DNA from: Exilispira sp964581895
Lineage (GTDB): Bacteria; Spirochaetota; JAAYUW01
Assembly: GCA_964581895.1 (NCBI GenBank)
Contig: CAZOPR010000005.1
Coordinates: 62,001 to 126,000 of the forward strand
Length of the DNA stretch: 64,000 nt
Direction of reading: 5' to 3'
The position numbers were made by a program, and so were the translations under genes. Each line of letters begins with the position of its first letter. Within the stretch, counting starts at the first letter, position 1. The notes beneath the pieces are model-generated. The model had not been told where the DNA came from and did no database searches. It was given only the letters and a program-made list of their open reading frames with translations. This document shows, piece after piece, positions 43,331 through 53,546 of the stretch.

Positions 43331-45841
43331 TTAAATATAAATTTCTCTTCTTTTACCATCAATCAATGGTGAAATTATTCCCTCTTCTTCCATCTGCTCA
43401 ACAATTCTTGCTGCTCTATTGTAACCTATTTTTAATCTTCTTTGTAAATAGGATGCAGAGACTTTTCTTTCTTTTTTAACTATCTCTATAGCCTGAGGAT
43501 AAAGAGGATCATCTGTTAAAAATTCATCATTATAGCCATTATCTTCCTTTTTTATTTCAGAAAATAATTCATTTATTGATTTTCTTTCAGCAGAATAACT
43601 CTTTGAAATCTTTTTCACAAGCTCTCTAACTTCATTTGTTGAAATAAATGCGCCTTGAATTCTTAATGGTGGAAGTCCGGCAAAAGAAAAAAGCATATCT
43701 CCATTCCCAAGTAAAGATTCTGCACCATTGGTATCTAAAATTATCCTTGAATCTGTCTTTGAAAATGTCTGAAAAGCAATCCTTGATGGTAGATTTGATT
43801 TAATTACGCCAGTTACTACTTCAGCCGATGGCCTTTGGGTTGCAAATATAAGATGGATCCCTACTGCCCTTGCCATAGCAGATAGATGGATTAGCGAATC
43901 TTCTATTATTTTTTGTGATGTCTGCATAAGTGCATAAAACTCATCAATTATTAGGACAAGGTATGGCAATTTTTCAATCATAGATTGATTATAATCTTCA
44001 ATCGACCTAAAACCCTGATCTTTAAGAAGAGAATACCTATTTTCCATCTCGGAAACAAGCCATTTCAATGCGGAAGATGCATCTTCTGGGAAGATAATTA
44101 TCTCATCAGTTAGAAGATGTGGTAAATCATTATATAAAGAAAGTTCAACTCTTTTTGGGTCAATTAAAAGGAGCCTAACTTTTTCTGGGGGATTTGCCAG
44201 GACAAGTGAAGCTATCAATGTGTTTATACAGACAGATTTACCTGAGCCAGTTCGACCTGCGATCAAAAGATGTGGTGACTTTGAAATATCGGTAACCTGG
44301 ATTTTGCCTTCAATATCTTTACCTAATATAAATGGTAAACTCATATTTGAATTTTTAAATTCTTCAGATTTTGCAAGGTCAGTGAAATAAACAATCTGCT
44401 TAATCTCGTTTGGTATCTCTATTCCAACAGCCTTTTTCCCTGGAATAGGTGCTAAAATCCTTATTTTTTCAGCAGAGAGATTGTATGTTATATTTTTTTC
44501 AAGATTTATCAATTTCCCAAGGTTGACCTTTTCATCAATCTCAAGTTCAAACCTTGTTACGACAGGTCCCTTTATGTAGCTTAAAAGTTTTGATTCTATC
44601 CCAAAATCTCTCAAAGTTTTTAAGATTATAGAGCCTTTTTCTTCTATAACCTTTTCATCGTCCTCATTGCTTATAAAACGAGAATGGGGAGATTCAGGCA
44701 AAAGGTCATCAATTGAATATTTCGTATTGCTATCTATTTTATCTATTATATTTGTTTCATCTATTTTATTTTTTCTCATCTTTGACAAATCTTCATCTAT
44801 TTCTTCTGATTCTTCTAATGTTGGCATATCATCTTTATTTATTAAATTGTTGTAAGTATTTTTTAGTTTTACCTCTTCTTCTTCCATATCAATAATTTCA
44901 ATCTCTTCGGTATGAAAATAATTATCCTTTAAAAATTCTTTCTTTTCTCCTTTTGTATCTTCACTTATAGTCTCTTCGAACCCTTTTTCTTGTTCTTTAT
45001 CTTTTACTTCATTCTCTTCTATTCCTTTATCCCGCTTTTTCTCTTTCTCTTTGTTTTCTTCTATTCTTTTATCTTTATCTTTTTCTTTCTCTTTTATTCC
45101 TTCCTCTTTGATTTTTTTATCATTATCTTTCTCATTTATTTCATTCTCCTTTATTTCTTCATCTTTTTCTTCTTCTCCTTCTTCTAAATCTTCTTTCTCA
45201 CTTTCTTTTTGGGTAAATGAAATTTCATTTTGCTCTTCGAAAAGAAAAGGTTTAATATCTATTTCAGGAAGATTTAATATTGCAATGCCACTTCCTTTTT
45301 CATTTAATTTATTTTTTAGTAGATTATTTTTTAAATTATTTATTAAACCATTTTCCGAATTATTTTTCAAACTATTTTCTAATTTATTTTCTAAATCATT
45401 ATTAACAGATATCTTTTCAATTAAAGATTCTTCTATATCAAAAGATTCTTTTGAAAGATTAAAATAAAAGATCAAAGATAATAAAAAATATAAAAAGAAG
45501 AAAATTATTAAAAGGATATATAATATAAAAAAAGCTGTTTCGCTATCCATTAAAGCTACTATCTGCTTATTTATGAAAAAGAAATTTGAACCAAAAAACA
45601 GTAATTCTAACAATGGTAAAAGCGCTGTAAATAAGAAAAGAAAAGAAAAAAGCAGATTTAAAGTTTTTTTATCAACAAAAGTATCGAATTTCAGAACAAA
45701 AAACCAGATAGACTCAATGGCAAGCCAAGGAAAAATCCCAAGACTGATCAAAAGACTGCTATGAGCCATGTACAATAATACTATTAAAAATGTGCAGGTA
45801 GCAGCCAATATATAATGAAAAATCTTTATATTAAACTTCAT
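43331..45841 (-). CDS. ftsK: DNA translocase FtsK/SpoIIIE
   Basis: An 836-residue protein. Residues 1-130 have four hydrophobic segments; residues 150-385 form a highly charged Glu/Lys/Asp linker with repeated EKEKDKDK-type units. The motor starts near 395, with Walker A GRTGSGKS near 528, Walker B (LVLIIDEFYALM) near 636 and IFATQRPSAEVVTGVIK. The C-terminal winged helix (ISASYLQRRLKIGYNRAAR-like, VSASYLQRRLKI) reads orienting DNA motifs. It pumps chromosome ends through the division septum. AGGAAATA precedes the ATG. Confidence 0.95.
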   Translation of the reverse strand: MKFNIKIFHYILAATCTFLIVLLYMAHSSLLISLGIFPWLAIESIWFFVLKFDTFVDKKTLNLLFSFLFLFTALLPLLELLFFGSNFFFINKQIVALMDSETAFFILYILLIIFFFLYFLLSLIFYFNLSKESFDIEESLIEKISVNNDLENKLENSLKNNSENGLINNLKNNLLKNKLNEKGSGIAILNLPEIDIKPFLFEEQNEISFTQKESEKEDLEEGEEEKDEEIKENEINEKDNDKKIKEEGIKEKEKDKDKRIEENKEKEKKRDKGIEENEVKDKEQEKGFEETISEDTKGEKKEFLKDNYFHTEEIEIIDMEEEEVKLKNTYNNLINKDDMPTLEESEEIDEDLSKMRKNKIDETNIIDKIDSNTKYSIDDLLPESPHSRFISNEDDEKVIEEKGSIILKTLRDFGIESKLLSYIKGPVVTRFELEIDEKVNLGKLINLEKNITYNLSAEKIRILAPIPGKKAVGIEIPNEIKQIVYFTDLAKSEEFKNSNMSLPFILGKDIEGKIQVTDISKSPHLLIAGRTGSGKSVCINTLIASLVLANPPEKVRLLLIDPKRVELSLYNDLPHLLTDEIIIFPEDASSALKWLVSEMENRYSLLKDQGFRSIEDYNQSMIEKLPYLVLIIDEFYALMQTSQKIIEDSLIHLSAMARAVGIHLIFATQRPSAEVVTGVIKSNLPSRIAFQTFSKTDSRIILDTNGAESLLGNGDMLFSFAGLPPLRIQGAFISTNEVRELVKKISKSYSAERKSINELFSEIKKEDNGYNDEFLTDDPLYPQAIEIVKKERKVSASYLQRRLKIGYNRAARIVEQMEEEGIISPLIDGKRREIYI

Positions 45842-45895
45842 TATTTCCTCATAAAAAATTATTTACAATTTTCATTTCCATTATAGTTTTTCGGT

Positions 45896-47092
45896 ATGAA
45901 ATTAAAAAGCTTCTTTTTTAAATCAATTACATTTTTACTTTTTATTCTTCTTATTTTTTCTTTTTCCTGTTCAACTTTTAAGTATAATCTTCCTGAATTT
46001 AGCGGACAAAATGATTCAGATTTTTTAAGTCATCTATATCCTATTATTTCAAGTGACACTAAAACATCTATAAATGAAACCTTGAATTTTTGCTCTGTTT
46101 TTATAGATGAAAATGGAGTCTTTTACTCTTTGATAATCGAATTAAATAAATTGAACTTAAACAATACAGATTTCTGGTTTTATGAATTATTTTTTTATGA
46201 TTATTCACCTCTTCAAAAAATAGGAATAACTTCAAGTAGCAATACGAATCAAAATCAAACAAATAATAATCAAAATAATAATAAAAATGAAAACATGAAT
46301 CTATCACCAAAAGTTTTCAAAATAACTTCTACATCTGTTAACCCTATGACACCTCTAAAAATAACAGATAAGACATTAAATTTTGGGAAAAATATTTTTT
46401 CCTGGAAAGGAAATACTATAAAATTTGAATTGAAAGACAAAAAAAATTCAATAAAAATAAATGCTCAATTATATCCTCAAAATAACTTTTCATTACTTGG
46501 TTCACCAATTATTAAACAATCTTTAGGGCAAATGTTTTTCTTCACTTCAGCAGATTTACCTGTTGAATGTGAATATACTTTTTACTACTCAGAAAAGGAA
46601 AAGGTAAAAAGAAAACTAAAAAATGGTTTTGGTATCCTTTATAAAAGCTGGGGGGCAAATTCTGCCTCAGAATATGAACTTCATTTCTTAAAATTTTCTA
46701 ACTTTAATTTTAAGGATGTCAAAATAAATCCACCAGATAATTTATTAAATAAATCCTATCTATTTTTTTCCATACCTAAAGCTTCTTTTTATTCGGCTTT
46801 AGAAATTTCCAGGGAAAATAACCTACCTGTTTTCAATCTTTTACAAAATTTTTTCCCTGATAATGATTATAGGTATTCCAAAATAATACCAGATAAAAAT
46901 AGGAGATATCCATCAAATTTCTCAATATTATTAAAAAATTTTCTCATCCGTTTTAATCCTATTTATGAAAAATCAGTAGTTCAATTCTTTACCCATGATA
47001 GCTGGTTTGGGATAGTTCCTGTATATGATTCTGCTGGAAGAGCTATAGGGCTTGGCTTTTCAAATCTATATGAATATTCTAGAATGAAATAG
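45896..47092 (+). CDS. Lipoprotein of unknown function
   Basis: A 398-residue protein with a lipoprotein signal (residues 1-25, IFSFSC-STF). The mature part shows alternating strand-like regions and an Asn/Gln-rich loop (residues 118-138, NTNQNQTNNNQNNNKNENM). No family recognised. It starts 54 bases from the divergent ftsK start, so a shared promoter region is likely. No strong ribosome site lies before its ATG. Confidence 0.65.
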   Translation: MKLKSFFFKSITFLLFILLIFSFSCSTFKYNLPEFSGQNDSDFLSHLYPIISSDTKTSINETLNFCSVFIDENGVFYSLIIELNKLNLNNTDFWFYELFFYDYSPLQKIGITSSSNTNQNQTNNNQNNNKNENMNLSPKVFKITSTSVNPMTPLKITDKTLNFGKNIFSWKGNTIKFELKDKKNSIKINAQLYPQNNFSLLGSPIIKQSLGQMFFFTSADLPVECEYTFYYSEKEKVKRKLKNGFGILYKSWGANSASEYELHFLKFSNFNFKDVKINPPDNLLNKSYLFFSIPKASFYSALEISRENNLPVFNLLQNFFPDNDYRYSKIIPDKNRRYPSNFSILLKNFLIRFNPIYEKSVVQFFTHDSWFGIVPVYDSAGRAIGLGFSNLYEYSRMK

Positions 47093-47176
47093 TTTTATTA
47101 CCTATTTACTTTTACTCTAAAAATTATTAAAATGTAATTAGCTTCAAAAAATAATAAAAAAATATGGAGTAAAAGT

Positions 47177-47734
47177 ATGGAACTTGAAAAAGTTATAGAA
47201 ACAAGAAGAGCATATAGAGCATTAGATAAGGTTGAGATCTCAGAAAATATCATAGAGCAACTTGCAAAAGCAGCATTGCTTGCACCTTCATGTTACAATA
47301 ACCAACCATGGAAATTTGTCTTTATTAAGAGTCAAGAAAAACTTGAAAGACTATTTGAGGCATATAGCAAAGGGAATGAATGGTGCAGAATGGCAAGCCT
47401 GGTTATTGCTGTAATTTCAAAGAAAGAGGATGATTGTATAATAGGTGAAAGAAACTATTATCAGTTCGATACAGGAATGGCTACAGCTTTACTTTTACTT
47501 AAAGCAACAGAGTTAGGATTTGTGGCTCATCCTATAGCAGGTTTTAATCCTCAAATAGTTTCTTCAATAATACAACTACCTTCTCTATATGAAGTTATTA
47601 CTCTTATCATAGTTGGGAAAAAGAGTCTGGATTTATCAGCACTTACAAAGCCCTGGCAGATTGAAAGTGAAAAAAATAGACCAGAAAGAAAAAAACTTAA
47701 AGAATTTTGCTTTATAGATAATTTTGAAAATTAA
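47177..47734 (+). CDS. Nitroreductase family protein (short form)
   Basis: A 185-residue FMN nitroreductase: VIETRRAYRALDKVEISENI (residues 5-24), APSCYNNQPWKFVFIKS near 37-53, then FDTGMATALLLLKATELGFV. The double-Asn/Gln motif CYNNQPW binds flavin. It is unrelated at close range to the nitroreductase at 17958-18785. GGAGTAAAAGT precedes the ATG. The substrate is unknown. Confidence 0.88.
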   Translation: MELEKVIETRRAYRALDKVEISENIIEQLAKAALLAPSCYNNQPWKFVFIKSQEKLERLFEAYSKGNEWCRMASLVIAVISKKEDDCIIGERNYYQFDTGMATALLLLKATELGFVAHPIAGFNPQIVSSIIQLPSLYEVITLIIVGKKSLDLSALTKPWQIESEKNRPERKKLKEFCFIDNFEN

Positions 47735-47941
47735 TACTGCCCAAATGCTATTTTTCTTATACTTTTTTGTTTTACCATTTAGATAAGTAAGTTTAATTTT
47801 TTAACCAAAAACTTTAACTTTTAAAATGGGTAACACAATTATCTCGACCTTACCAAATATTTTTAAAAATTCATAAAATAAATCTTGTATTTTTCTTTTA
47901 TTATTATATAAATTTTACACTAAAAAATGATTGGAGAAAAT

Positions 47942-48610
47942 ATGCTAAAAAAAATCAACAAAAAATTCGGTTTCATTCTTATTCTTTCACTATATTTTAT
48001 TTTATTTTTTTCTTGCAATTTTTTTGATTTTACTGCACCTGGTGAAGTAATCAATCTGACTGCAACTGCTACTTATGGCCAAGTTATACTTACCTGGGAT
48101 GACCCAACTGATTCCGACTTTTCTAAGGTTGAAATATCTTATTCTCCTGGTGGATCATCAGCTATAACTATAAATAAAGGTATTGAAACATCTACTATTA
48201 CCGGATTGAACAGTGGAACAATCTATACTTTTACTGTAAAAACTATTGATACCAATGGTAACAAATCTTCTGGAAGAATTATATCTACTATTTATCAAGA
48301 TGATAATGATACAACTCCTCCTGCTGAGGTAGAAAATCTGACTATTCAAGTTAATACTTATAATGGTAATTTTATAATTCAGATTACTTGGGCTTGTCCG
48401 ACGGATCCTGATTTTTCTAAAGTTGAAATAATATATACTCCAGGTGGTGATGCTACTCCAATATATGTTGATAAAGGAAATACAACTTATTCTACTAATG
48501 ATATTCCATTACCATATAATGATACAATCTATACTTTTATTGTAAAAACTATTGATACCAATGATAACAAATCTTCTGGAAAAATTATATCTACAATAGT
48601 AAAACCTTAG
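47942..48610 (+). CDS. Lipoprotein with two fibronectin type III repeats
   Basis: A 222-residue protein. GGAGAAAAT lies before the ATG at 47942, so the frame's five extra codons from 47927 are not used. The signal is followed by FFSC (lipobox) and then two fibronectin type III-like domains (residues about 30-115 and 120-220). The two share VILTWDDPTDSDFSKVEI / IQITWACPTDPDFSKVEI and TFTVKTIDTNGNKSSG / TFIVKTIDTNDNKSSG. Many third positions also match, so the duplication is fairly recent. A surface adhesion or binding role is possible. Confidence 0.75.
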   Translation: MLKKINKKFGFILILSLYFILFFSCNFFDFTAPGEVINLTATATYGQVILTWDDPTDSDFSKVEISYSPGGSSAITINKGIETSTITGLNSGTIYTFTVKTIDTNGNKSSGRIISTIYQDDNDTTPPAEVENLTIQVNTYNGNFIIQITWACPTDPDFSKVEIIYTPGGDATPIYVDKGNTTYSTNDIPLPYNDTIYTFIVKTIDTNDNKSSGKIISTIVKP

Positions 48611-48896
48611 TAATATTTAAATATTACTAAGTTAGTATTAAACCTTTAACTATTATCTATAAATATGATAAGATTTCCTGAATGAAATTATAGGTTCAAA
48701 CTTTTAAAAATTTGAAGTATAATATTACCTTAAGGATTAATGACAATAGAATTAAATAATAGTTATTCTATTTTTTACTTTATTTTTACCTATATATTTG
48801 CTTAAAATATTTTTTAAAAATCTTTTTACTTTTTTGCTTATCTTATATATATTATAATTGAAAATGTAATGATAATAAAATTAAAAGGAGAAACTT

Positions 48897-49433
48897 ATGA
48901 TTAAACAAGAACTATTAGATGCTATCAATGATCAAATCAATTATGAACTTGAATCTTATTATATTTATCTTTCAATGGCTGCTTATTTTGCTTCTTTAAA
49001 TCTTGATGGGATGGCTCATTGGATGAGAGTCCAGGCTCATGAAGAGACTATACATGCAATGAAATTTTTTGACCATATAATTGACAGAGGTGGAAAAGTA
49101 ATTCTTAAAGATATCAAGCAACTTAAAACAAACTGGTCAAGTCCAAAAGAAGCTTGGGACAATGCTTATGAGCATGAGCAACTTATAACAAGCAGGATAA
49201 ATAATCTTATGTCTATTGCAAGGAAGATACAAGATTTTACAGTTGAACCACTTTTGCAATGGTTTGTAAATGAACAGATTGAAGAAGAGGTAAATACTTC
49301 AAAAATCTCCCAGCAAATGGCTTTGGTTAAGGATAATACTCAAGGACTATTCATGCTTGATGCTCAACTTGCTGCAAGGCCTTTCCCAGCAGGTTCACCA
49401 TTTGATCCTATGGCTTATAATGTTATAAACTAG
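48897..49433 (+). CDS. ftnA: Ferritin
   Basis: A 178-residue non-haem ferritin. Ferroxidase ligands Glu17, Glu50 and His53 are in place (NYELESYY; HEETIHAM), with further carboxylates in EHEQL and NEQIEEEV. The four-helix length fits FtnA. It stores Fe(III) in 24-mers. AAAGGAGAAACTT precedes the ATG. Its TAG overlaps the stop of the convergent hydantoinase gene on a CTAG. No Fur box was identified. Confidence 0.94.
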   Translation: MIKQELLDAINDQINYELESYYIYLSMAAYFASLNLDGMAHWMRVQAHEETIHAMKFFDHIIDRGGKVILKDIKQLKTNWSSPKEAWDNAYEHEQLITSRINNLMSIARKIQDFTVEPLLQWFVNEQIEEEVNTSKISQQMALVKDNTQGLFMLDAQLAARPFPAGSPFDPMAYNVIN

Positions 49434-50992
49434 ATATACCTGCCCTCACCTTTATTGATTTTCAAACCTTCGCCAAATAAAAATGCTGGTTTGCCTCTTA
49501 ATGAAACTGCATATATTTGATGATTAAATTTAAATTCATTAAATGGACTTAATTTCATCTTGCTAAAAAGCATGCTGTTTTTAAAGATAAAAGATTTATC
49601 CTTTTTTACAAGGACAAAGTCTGCGTCCGATCCTTCTAAAATCGTACCTTTTTTTGGATAAAGACCATAATACTTTGCTGCATTTTCACTTGTTATCTCA
49701 ATAAGTCGGTCGATTGGGATCCTATCTAAAAATTCAGAAATTATATATTGGTATATGGTTTGAACTCCTGCGATGCCTGAATAGTCATTCAAAAATGAGC
49801 CAGTATTTTTTTCACTAATCTTACATGCAGCATGATCACTTGCTACAAATAAGCATTGCCCATTTTCAATGGATTTTCTTAGGGCTATTTTATCCTTTTC
49901 AGATTTGACAGCAGGTGCTGTTTTTATTAAAGAACCAAACCTGTAAAAATCCTTATTTGTCCACTCAAGATAATGAGGAGCGGTTTCAAAAGTGATGTTG
50001 CAAAAGTTTTTTGCATATTCTATAAATCTAACTGCCTTAGCAGAGGAAAGATGAACAATATGAACCTTATTTTTTGCTTTTTCACAGATTGCTGCAGCAT
50101 TTTGAACAGCTATTAGTTCTGCAATATCTGATCTACTTTGGCAGTATAAGTCTATCTCTTTATCTAGTTTTTTATCTGTTTGATAGTTTTGGTTTATTTT
50201 ATGATTTAGATTTTTTTTATCGTCATAAGGCGTAGCTTCATCTATTTTAATATTTTCTCTTGCTTTATCTTTCAAATACCCATCAATAGTTTCAAAGTCT
50301 TCTGCATGCAAAAGTAAAGGTTTATTTACCTTTTGGCAGATATTTGCGGCTTTCAATAGTTGATAATTTGTAAGTCTTGGGAAACTTTCCATACCAGATA
50401 TTAAATAAGCCTTAAAGCCTTTAACATTGCATGAAACAAGGTCAGAAATATTATTTTCAAAATCTTTATTTTCTATCGATTTTCCACAAATTCCACCATA
50501 AAAAGCAAAATCACAGTAAGACATATTTGAAACATAAGATAACTTTTCATTAAAATTCTTCCTTGTAGTAACCTCTGGTATTGATGTGCATGGCATATCT
50601 ATTATGGTGGTAACCCCACCAGCAATCGCTGATGAACTTGCAGTAGAAAAATCTTCCCTGAAATCATAACCTGGAGTATCAAAATGAACATGAGGATCTA
50701 TTGCTCCAGGAAGTATAAGCATACCTTTACAGTCAAAAACCGCATTGCTCTTGTTGTACTTTTTTTGTTTTGCAAAATCAGCCTTAAAAAATTCCTCAAT
50801 ATCTATAAGATTAAATTCATCTATAACATTAAATTCATTTAAAGCATTTAGGAAATTAAATTCTTCTATCAGTTTTTCTTTTGTAAATCTTTCATCACTA
50901 TAAGTTTTAATCTTCCCAAAAACACCTTTTTCAATATCTATAGAAACTATTGCAAAATCTTGCTTATAAATACAATTTGCAAGATAGATCAT
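49430..50992 (-). CDS. Cyclic amidohydrolase (hydantoinase/allantoinase/dihydroorotase family)
   Basis: A 520-residue metal-dependent amidohydrolase: DPHVHFDTPGYDFREDFSTA near 92, carboxylated Lys in VKGFKAYLISG near 188, HAEDFET near 230, VHIVHLSSAKA near 305 and the final Asp in VASDHAACK near 385. It opens a cyclic amide ring. At the end of a molybdenum-hydroxylase cluster it may act on allantoin, a hydantoin or a related purine product. Two low-complexity insertions are visible (residues 43-55 FNALNEFNVIDEF type; about 244-275). GAAGGGAAAT precedes the ATG. Confidence 0.85.
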   Translation of the reverse strand: MIYLANCIYKQDFAIVSIDIEKGVFGKIKTYSDERFTKEKLIEEFNFLNALNEFNVIDEFNLIDIEEFFKADFAKQKKYNKSNAVFDCKGMLILPGAIDPHVHFDTPGYDFREDFSTASSSAIAGGVTTIIDMPCTSIPEVTTRKNFNEKLSYVSNMSYCDFAFYGGICGKSIENKDFENNISDLVSCNVKGFKAYLISGMESFPRLTNYQLLKAANICQKVNKPLLLHAEDFETIDGYLKDKARENIKIDEATPYDDKKNLNHKINQNYQTDKKLDKEIDLYCQSRSDIAELIAVQNAAAICEKAKNKVHIVHLSSAKAVRFIEYAKNFCNITFETAPHYLEWTNKDFYRFGSLIKTAPAVKSEKDKIALRKSIENGQCLFVASDHAACKISEKNTGSFLNDYSGIAGVQTIYQYIISEFLDRIPIDRLIEITSENAAKYYGLYPKKGTILEGSDADFVLVKKDKSFIFKNSMLFSKMKLSPFNEFKFNHQIYAVSLRGKPAFLFGEGLKINKGEGRYI

Positions 50993-51017
50993 ATTTCCCT
51001 TCTAAATTTTAGTAATG

Positions 51018-51114
51018 TTTTTTATAATCTGCTTTTTTCATATTTTATGATTTCATTTTCAAATATATATAATTTTTTATAATCTGCTTTTTTTATATTT
51101 TATGGTTTCAATTT
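51018..51114. repeat. Pair of ~42-base direct repeats upstream of the hydantoinase gene
   Basis: TTTTTTATAATCTGCTTTTT at about 51018 recurs at about 51073, followed by TATTTTATG(A/G)TTTCA in both copies. The copies are separated by about 12 bases. The repeats lie in the gap before the hydantoinase start, where a promoter could sit. Confidence 0.7.
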
Positions 51115-51227
51115 CTATGTATATATATAGCTTTTTATAGACAATGATTCTATATCATCTATCATTTATATTTTTCAGTCAAAAAAGAAATTTCATTGCT
51201 TTGGTCTCCTCTTCTTTCGCTTATCAA

Positions 51228-53546
51228 TCATTTATTGTTTTTAAGAAGCCCTAAAACTATATCTGGTAAAAATGGCGATGTATAAAGCCTTAAACCTGTT
51301 GCATAGGCAAATGCATTTGCTATTGCTGGAATAGGTCCATTTATATTTATTTCAGAAACAGATTTCGCTCCATATGGACCAGTCTCCTCATATGAAGGGA
51401 TTAAGATTACCTTAATAGGTGGAATATCCATCGCATTGAATATCTTATATCTATTGAAAGAAGGATTAAGCATTCTACCATTTTTGAAATAATATTTTTC
51501 AGTCAAAGCATAACTTAATCCATTGACAATTGCTCCTTCGCATTGGCCTTCAGTAAGAGCAACATTTATAGGGGTTCCGCAATCAACAGTTGCAAGATAA
51601 GATAAAACCTTAATTTTACCAGTTAAAGTATCTACCTCAATCTCAGCAAAATGAACGGCAAAAGGAGGAGGTGAAAGTTTGCAATACTCAGAACTTACTG
51701 CTTGTATTTGAAATTGCTCATGCTGGTACATTGCATATCTAACTATATCAGCATAAGATACCTTATTTTCCCCATAGAAAGCATATTCATTTTCAAGTTT
51801 AATATTTTTCTCATCGGTCTTTAAAATTTTTGAGGCAACTTCAACAATCTGATTTTTTACCTTTTTTGCAGCAGATAAAACTGCATTTCCAGAAAGGTAG
51901 GTTGTAGATGAAGCATAAGCCCCAGTATCAAAAGGCGTAACATCTGTATCTGCTGCAATAACATGGACTTTGCTAACCGGGATATCTAAAGTTTCAGCCA
52001 CAATCTGGGCAAAAACAGTATCGGCTCCAGTTCCTATATCTGTTGCACCAGTCATAAGGATAGCAGAGCCATCGTCCTGCATTTTTAAGTAGCATGAAGC
52101 CATATCTACCATAGGAATAGCAGAACCCTGCATTAAAACAGCAAGTCCAACTCCTCTTTTATACCTTTTATCGCTTGATTTTTCATCCTTATAAGCCAAT
52201 CTTTTATTTTTCCAATCAAAATCTTCAGCTCCTTTTAATAGGCATTTTTTAAGATTATTTGCTTTAACTACCTGTTCTACTCCTTCTGTTCCTTCTCCAA
52301 GAGCTTTGAAAATTGGTGATGTCTCATTTTCATCTATCGCCCATTTATTGAAATATTCAACAGGATCAATTCCAAGCCCTTCTAAAATCTCATCAACAAA
52401 ACAATTCAAGGCAAACTGCCCTTGAGTTGCACCATAGCCTCTATAGGCTCCACCAACAACAACATTTGAGTATAAAGATTTACCAATAAATTTTACATTA
52501 TCAATCTTATTTAAAATTGGCAATGTCTTCGAACCAACATTTGTTAAAACTGTTAATGCATGTGGACCATAAGCTCCAGCATTTTCAATAGCAGTCATCG
52601 AAAGTGCATTTATTTTACCATCTTTTTCATAACCTGCTTCCATTATTAGCTGATATTGGTGTCTTGTTCTTGTTCCAATGAAAACTTCTGCCCTTGAAAG
52701 CCTTATTTTGACTGGATATTTTAAAACATAAGCGGCATAGGCAACATAAGGTTCAAGTATTACCTCTTGCTTGGAACCAAAACCTCCTCCAAGTCTTGGT
52801 TTTATAACCCTTATCTTATTTGCTTCAATACCTGTAACCATTGAAGTTATTCTTCTTGCATGAAATGGAACCTGTGTTGTAGAAAATATAGTTAGCCTTC
52901 CCCTCTGATCAAAGTATGCGATAGCGGCATGAGGCTCAATGGCACAGTGATGAGCAATATGATTCCCATAGATCCTTGAAAGTTTTATCTCGCTTTTTTG
53001 ATAACATTCCTTAAAATTTCCAGCTTCTACTTCGACATATGCAGCAAGATTTTTCTCTGGTTCATATCTTACTGGTATTTTAGCAAATGCCCCATCTTTA
53101 TTATGAATTATTACATCTGAATTTTCAGCATTTACAAAATCAAAAAGAGGTTTTTTCTCTTCATATTTGACAATCAATTTTGAAGCAGCAATCTCTGCTG
53201 TATCAAGTGTATCAGCAACTATAAGAGCAACAGGTTCGCCGGTGTATCTTACATACTCCGAAAACATCCTGCAATCATATGGTGATGGTTCTGGGTAGCC
53301 CTGTCCAGCACTTGTGTATAAAGTAGATGGAGTATTTTTATGCCAGAAAATTTCTTTTACCCCTTCTATCTTTTTTATCTGCTCAAGATTTTCAATGCCT
53401 AAAATCTTTGCATAAGGATATGGACTTCTAACAAAAACCCCATGGTAACAATCTATATCAACATCATCTGTAAAAACTTCATCGCCAGTTGCAAGAGCCT
53501 TGCCATCAATCTTTTCAATAGATTTTTCAATATATTTAAATCCCAT
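51228..53546 (-). CDS. xdhA: Molybdenum-hydroxylase large subunit (xanthine dehydrogenase, Mo domain)
   Basis: A 772-residue subunit holding the molybdopterin site: RPRLGGGFGSKQEVILEPYV near 255, GGAYRGYGATQGQFA near 367, TGATDIGTGADTVFAQ near 498, and the C-terminal GPYGAKSVSEININGPIPAI near 725. The catalytic base Glu is retained, but the usual GxGE is SVSE. It hydroxylates purines such as hypoxanthine or xanthine with water. The FAD and 2Fe-2S subunits are encoded upstream on the same strand, making a three-part enzyme. Confidence 0.92.
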   Translation of the reverse strand: MGFKYIEKSIEKIDGKALATGDEVFTDDVDIDCYHGVFVRSPYPYAKILGIENLEQIKKIEGVKEIFWHKNTPSTLYTSAGQGYPEPSPYDCRMFSEYVRYTGEPVALIVADTLDTAEIAASKLIVKYEEKKPLFDFVNAENSDVIIHNKDGAFAKIPVRYEPEKNLAAYVEVEAGNFKECYQKSEIKLSRIYGNHIAHHCAIEPHAAIAYFDQRGRLTIFSTTQVPFHARRITSMVTGIEANKIRVIKPRLGGGFGSKQEVILEPYVAYAAYVLKYPVKIRLSRAEVFIGTRTRHQYQLIMEAGYEKDGKINALSMTAIENAGAYGPHALTVLTNVGSKTLPILNKIDNVKFIGKSLYSNVVVGGAYRGYGATQGQFALNCFVDEILEGLGIDPVEYFNKWAIDENETSPIFKALGEGTEGVEQVVKANNLKKCLLKGAEDFDWKNKRLAYKDEKSSDKRYKRGVGLAVLMQGSAIPMVDMASCYLKMQDDGSAILMTGATDIGTGADTVFAQIVAETLDIPVSKVHVIAADTDVTPFDTGAYASSTTYLSGNAVLSAAKKVKNQIVEVASKILKTDEKNIKLENEYAFYGENKVSYADIVRYAMYQHEQFQIQAVSSEYCKLSPPPFAVHFAEIEVDTLTGKIKVLSYLATVDCGTPINVALTEGQCEGAIVNGLSYALTEKYYFKNGRMLNPSFNRYKIFNAMDIPPIKVILIPSYEETGPYGAKSVSEININGPIPAIANAFAYATGLRLYTSPFLPDIVLGLLKNNK

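Noticed and set aside
45051..45467. 138-codon plus-strand frame opposite the FtsK linker
   Set aside because: Mirror of the repetitive Glu/Lys linker; the Ser/Phe-rich product is an artefact.
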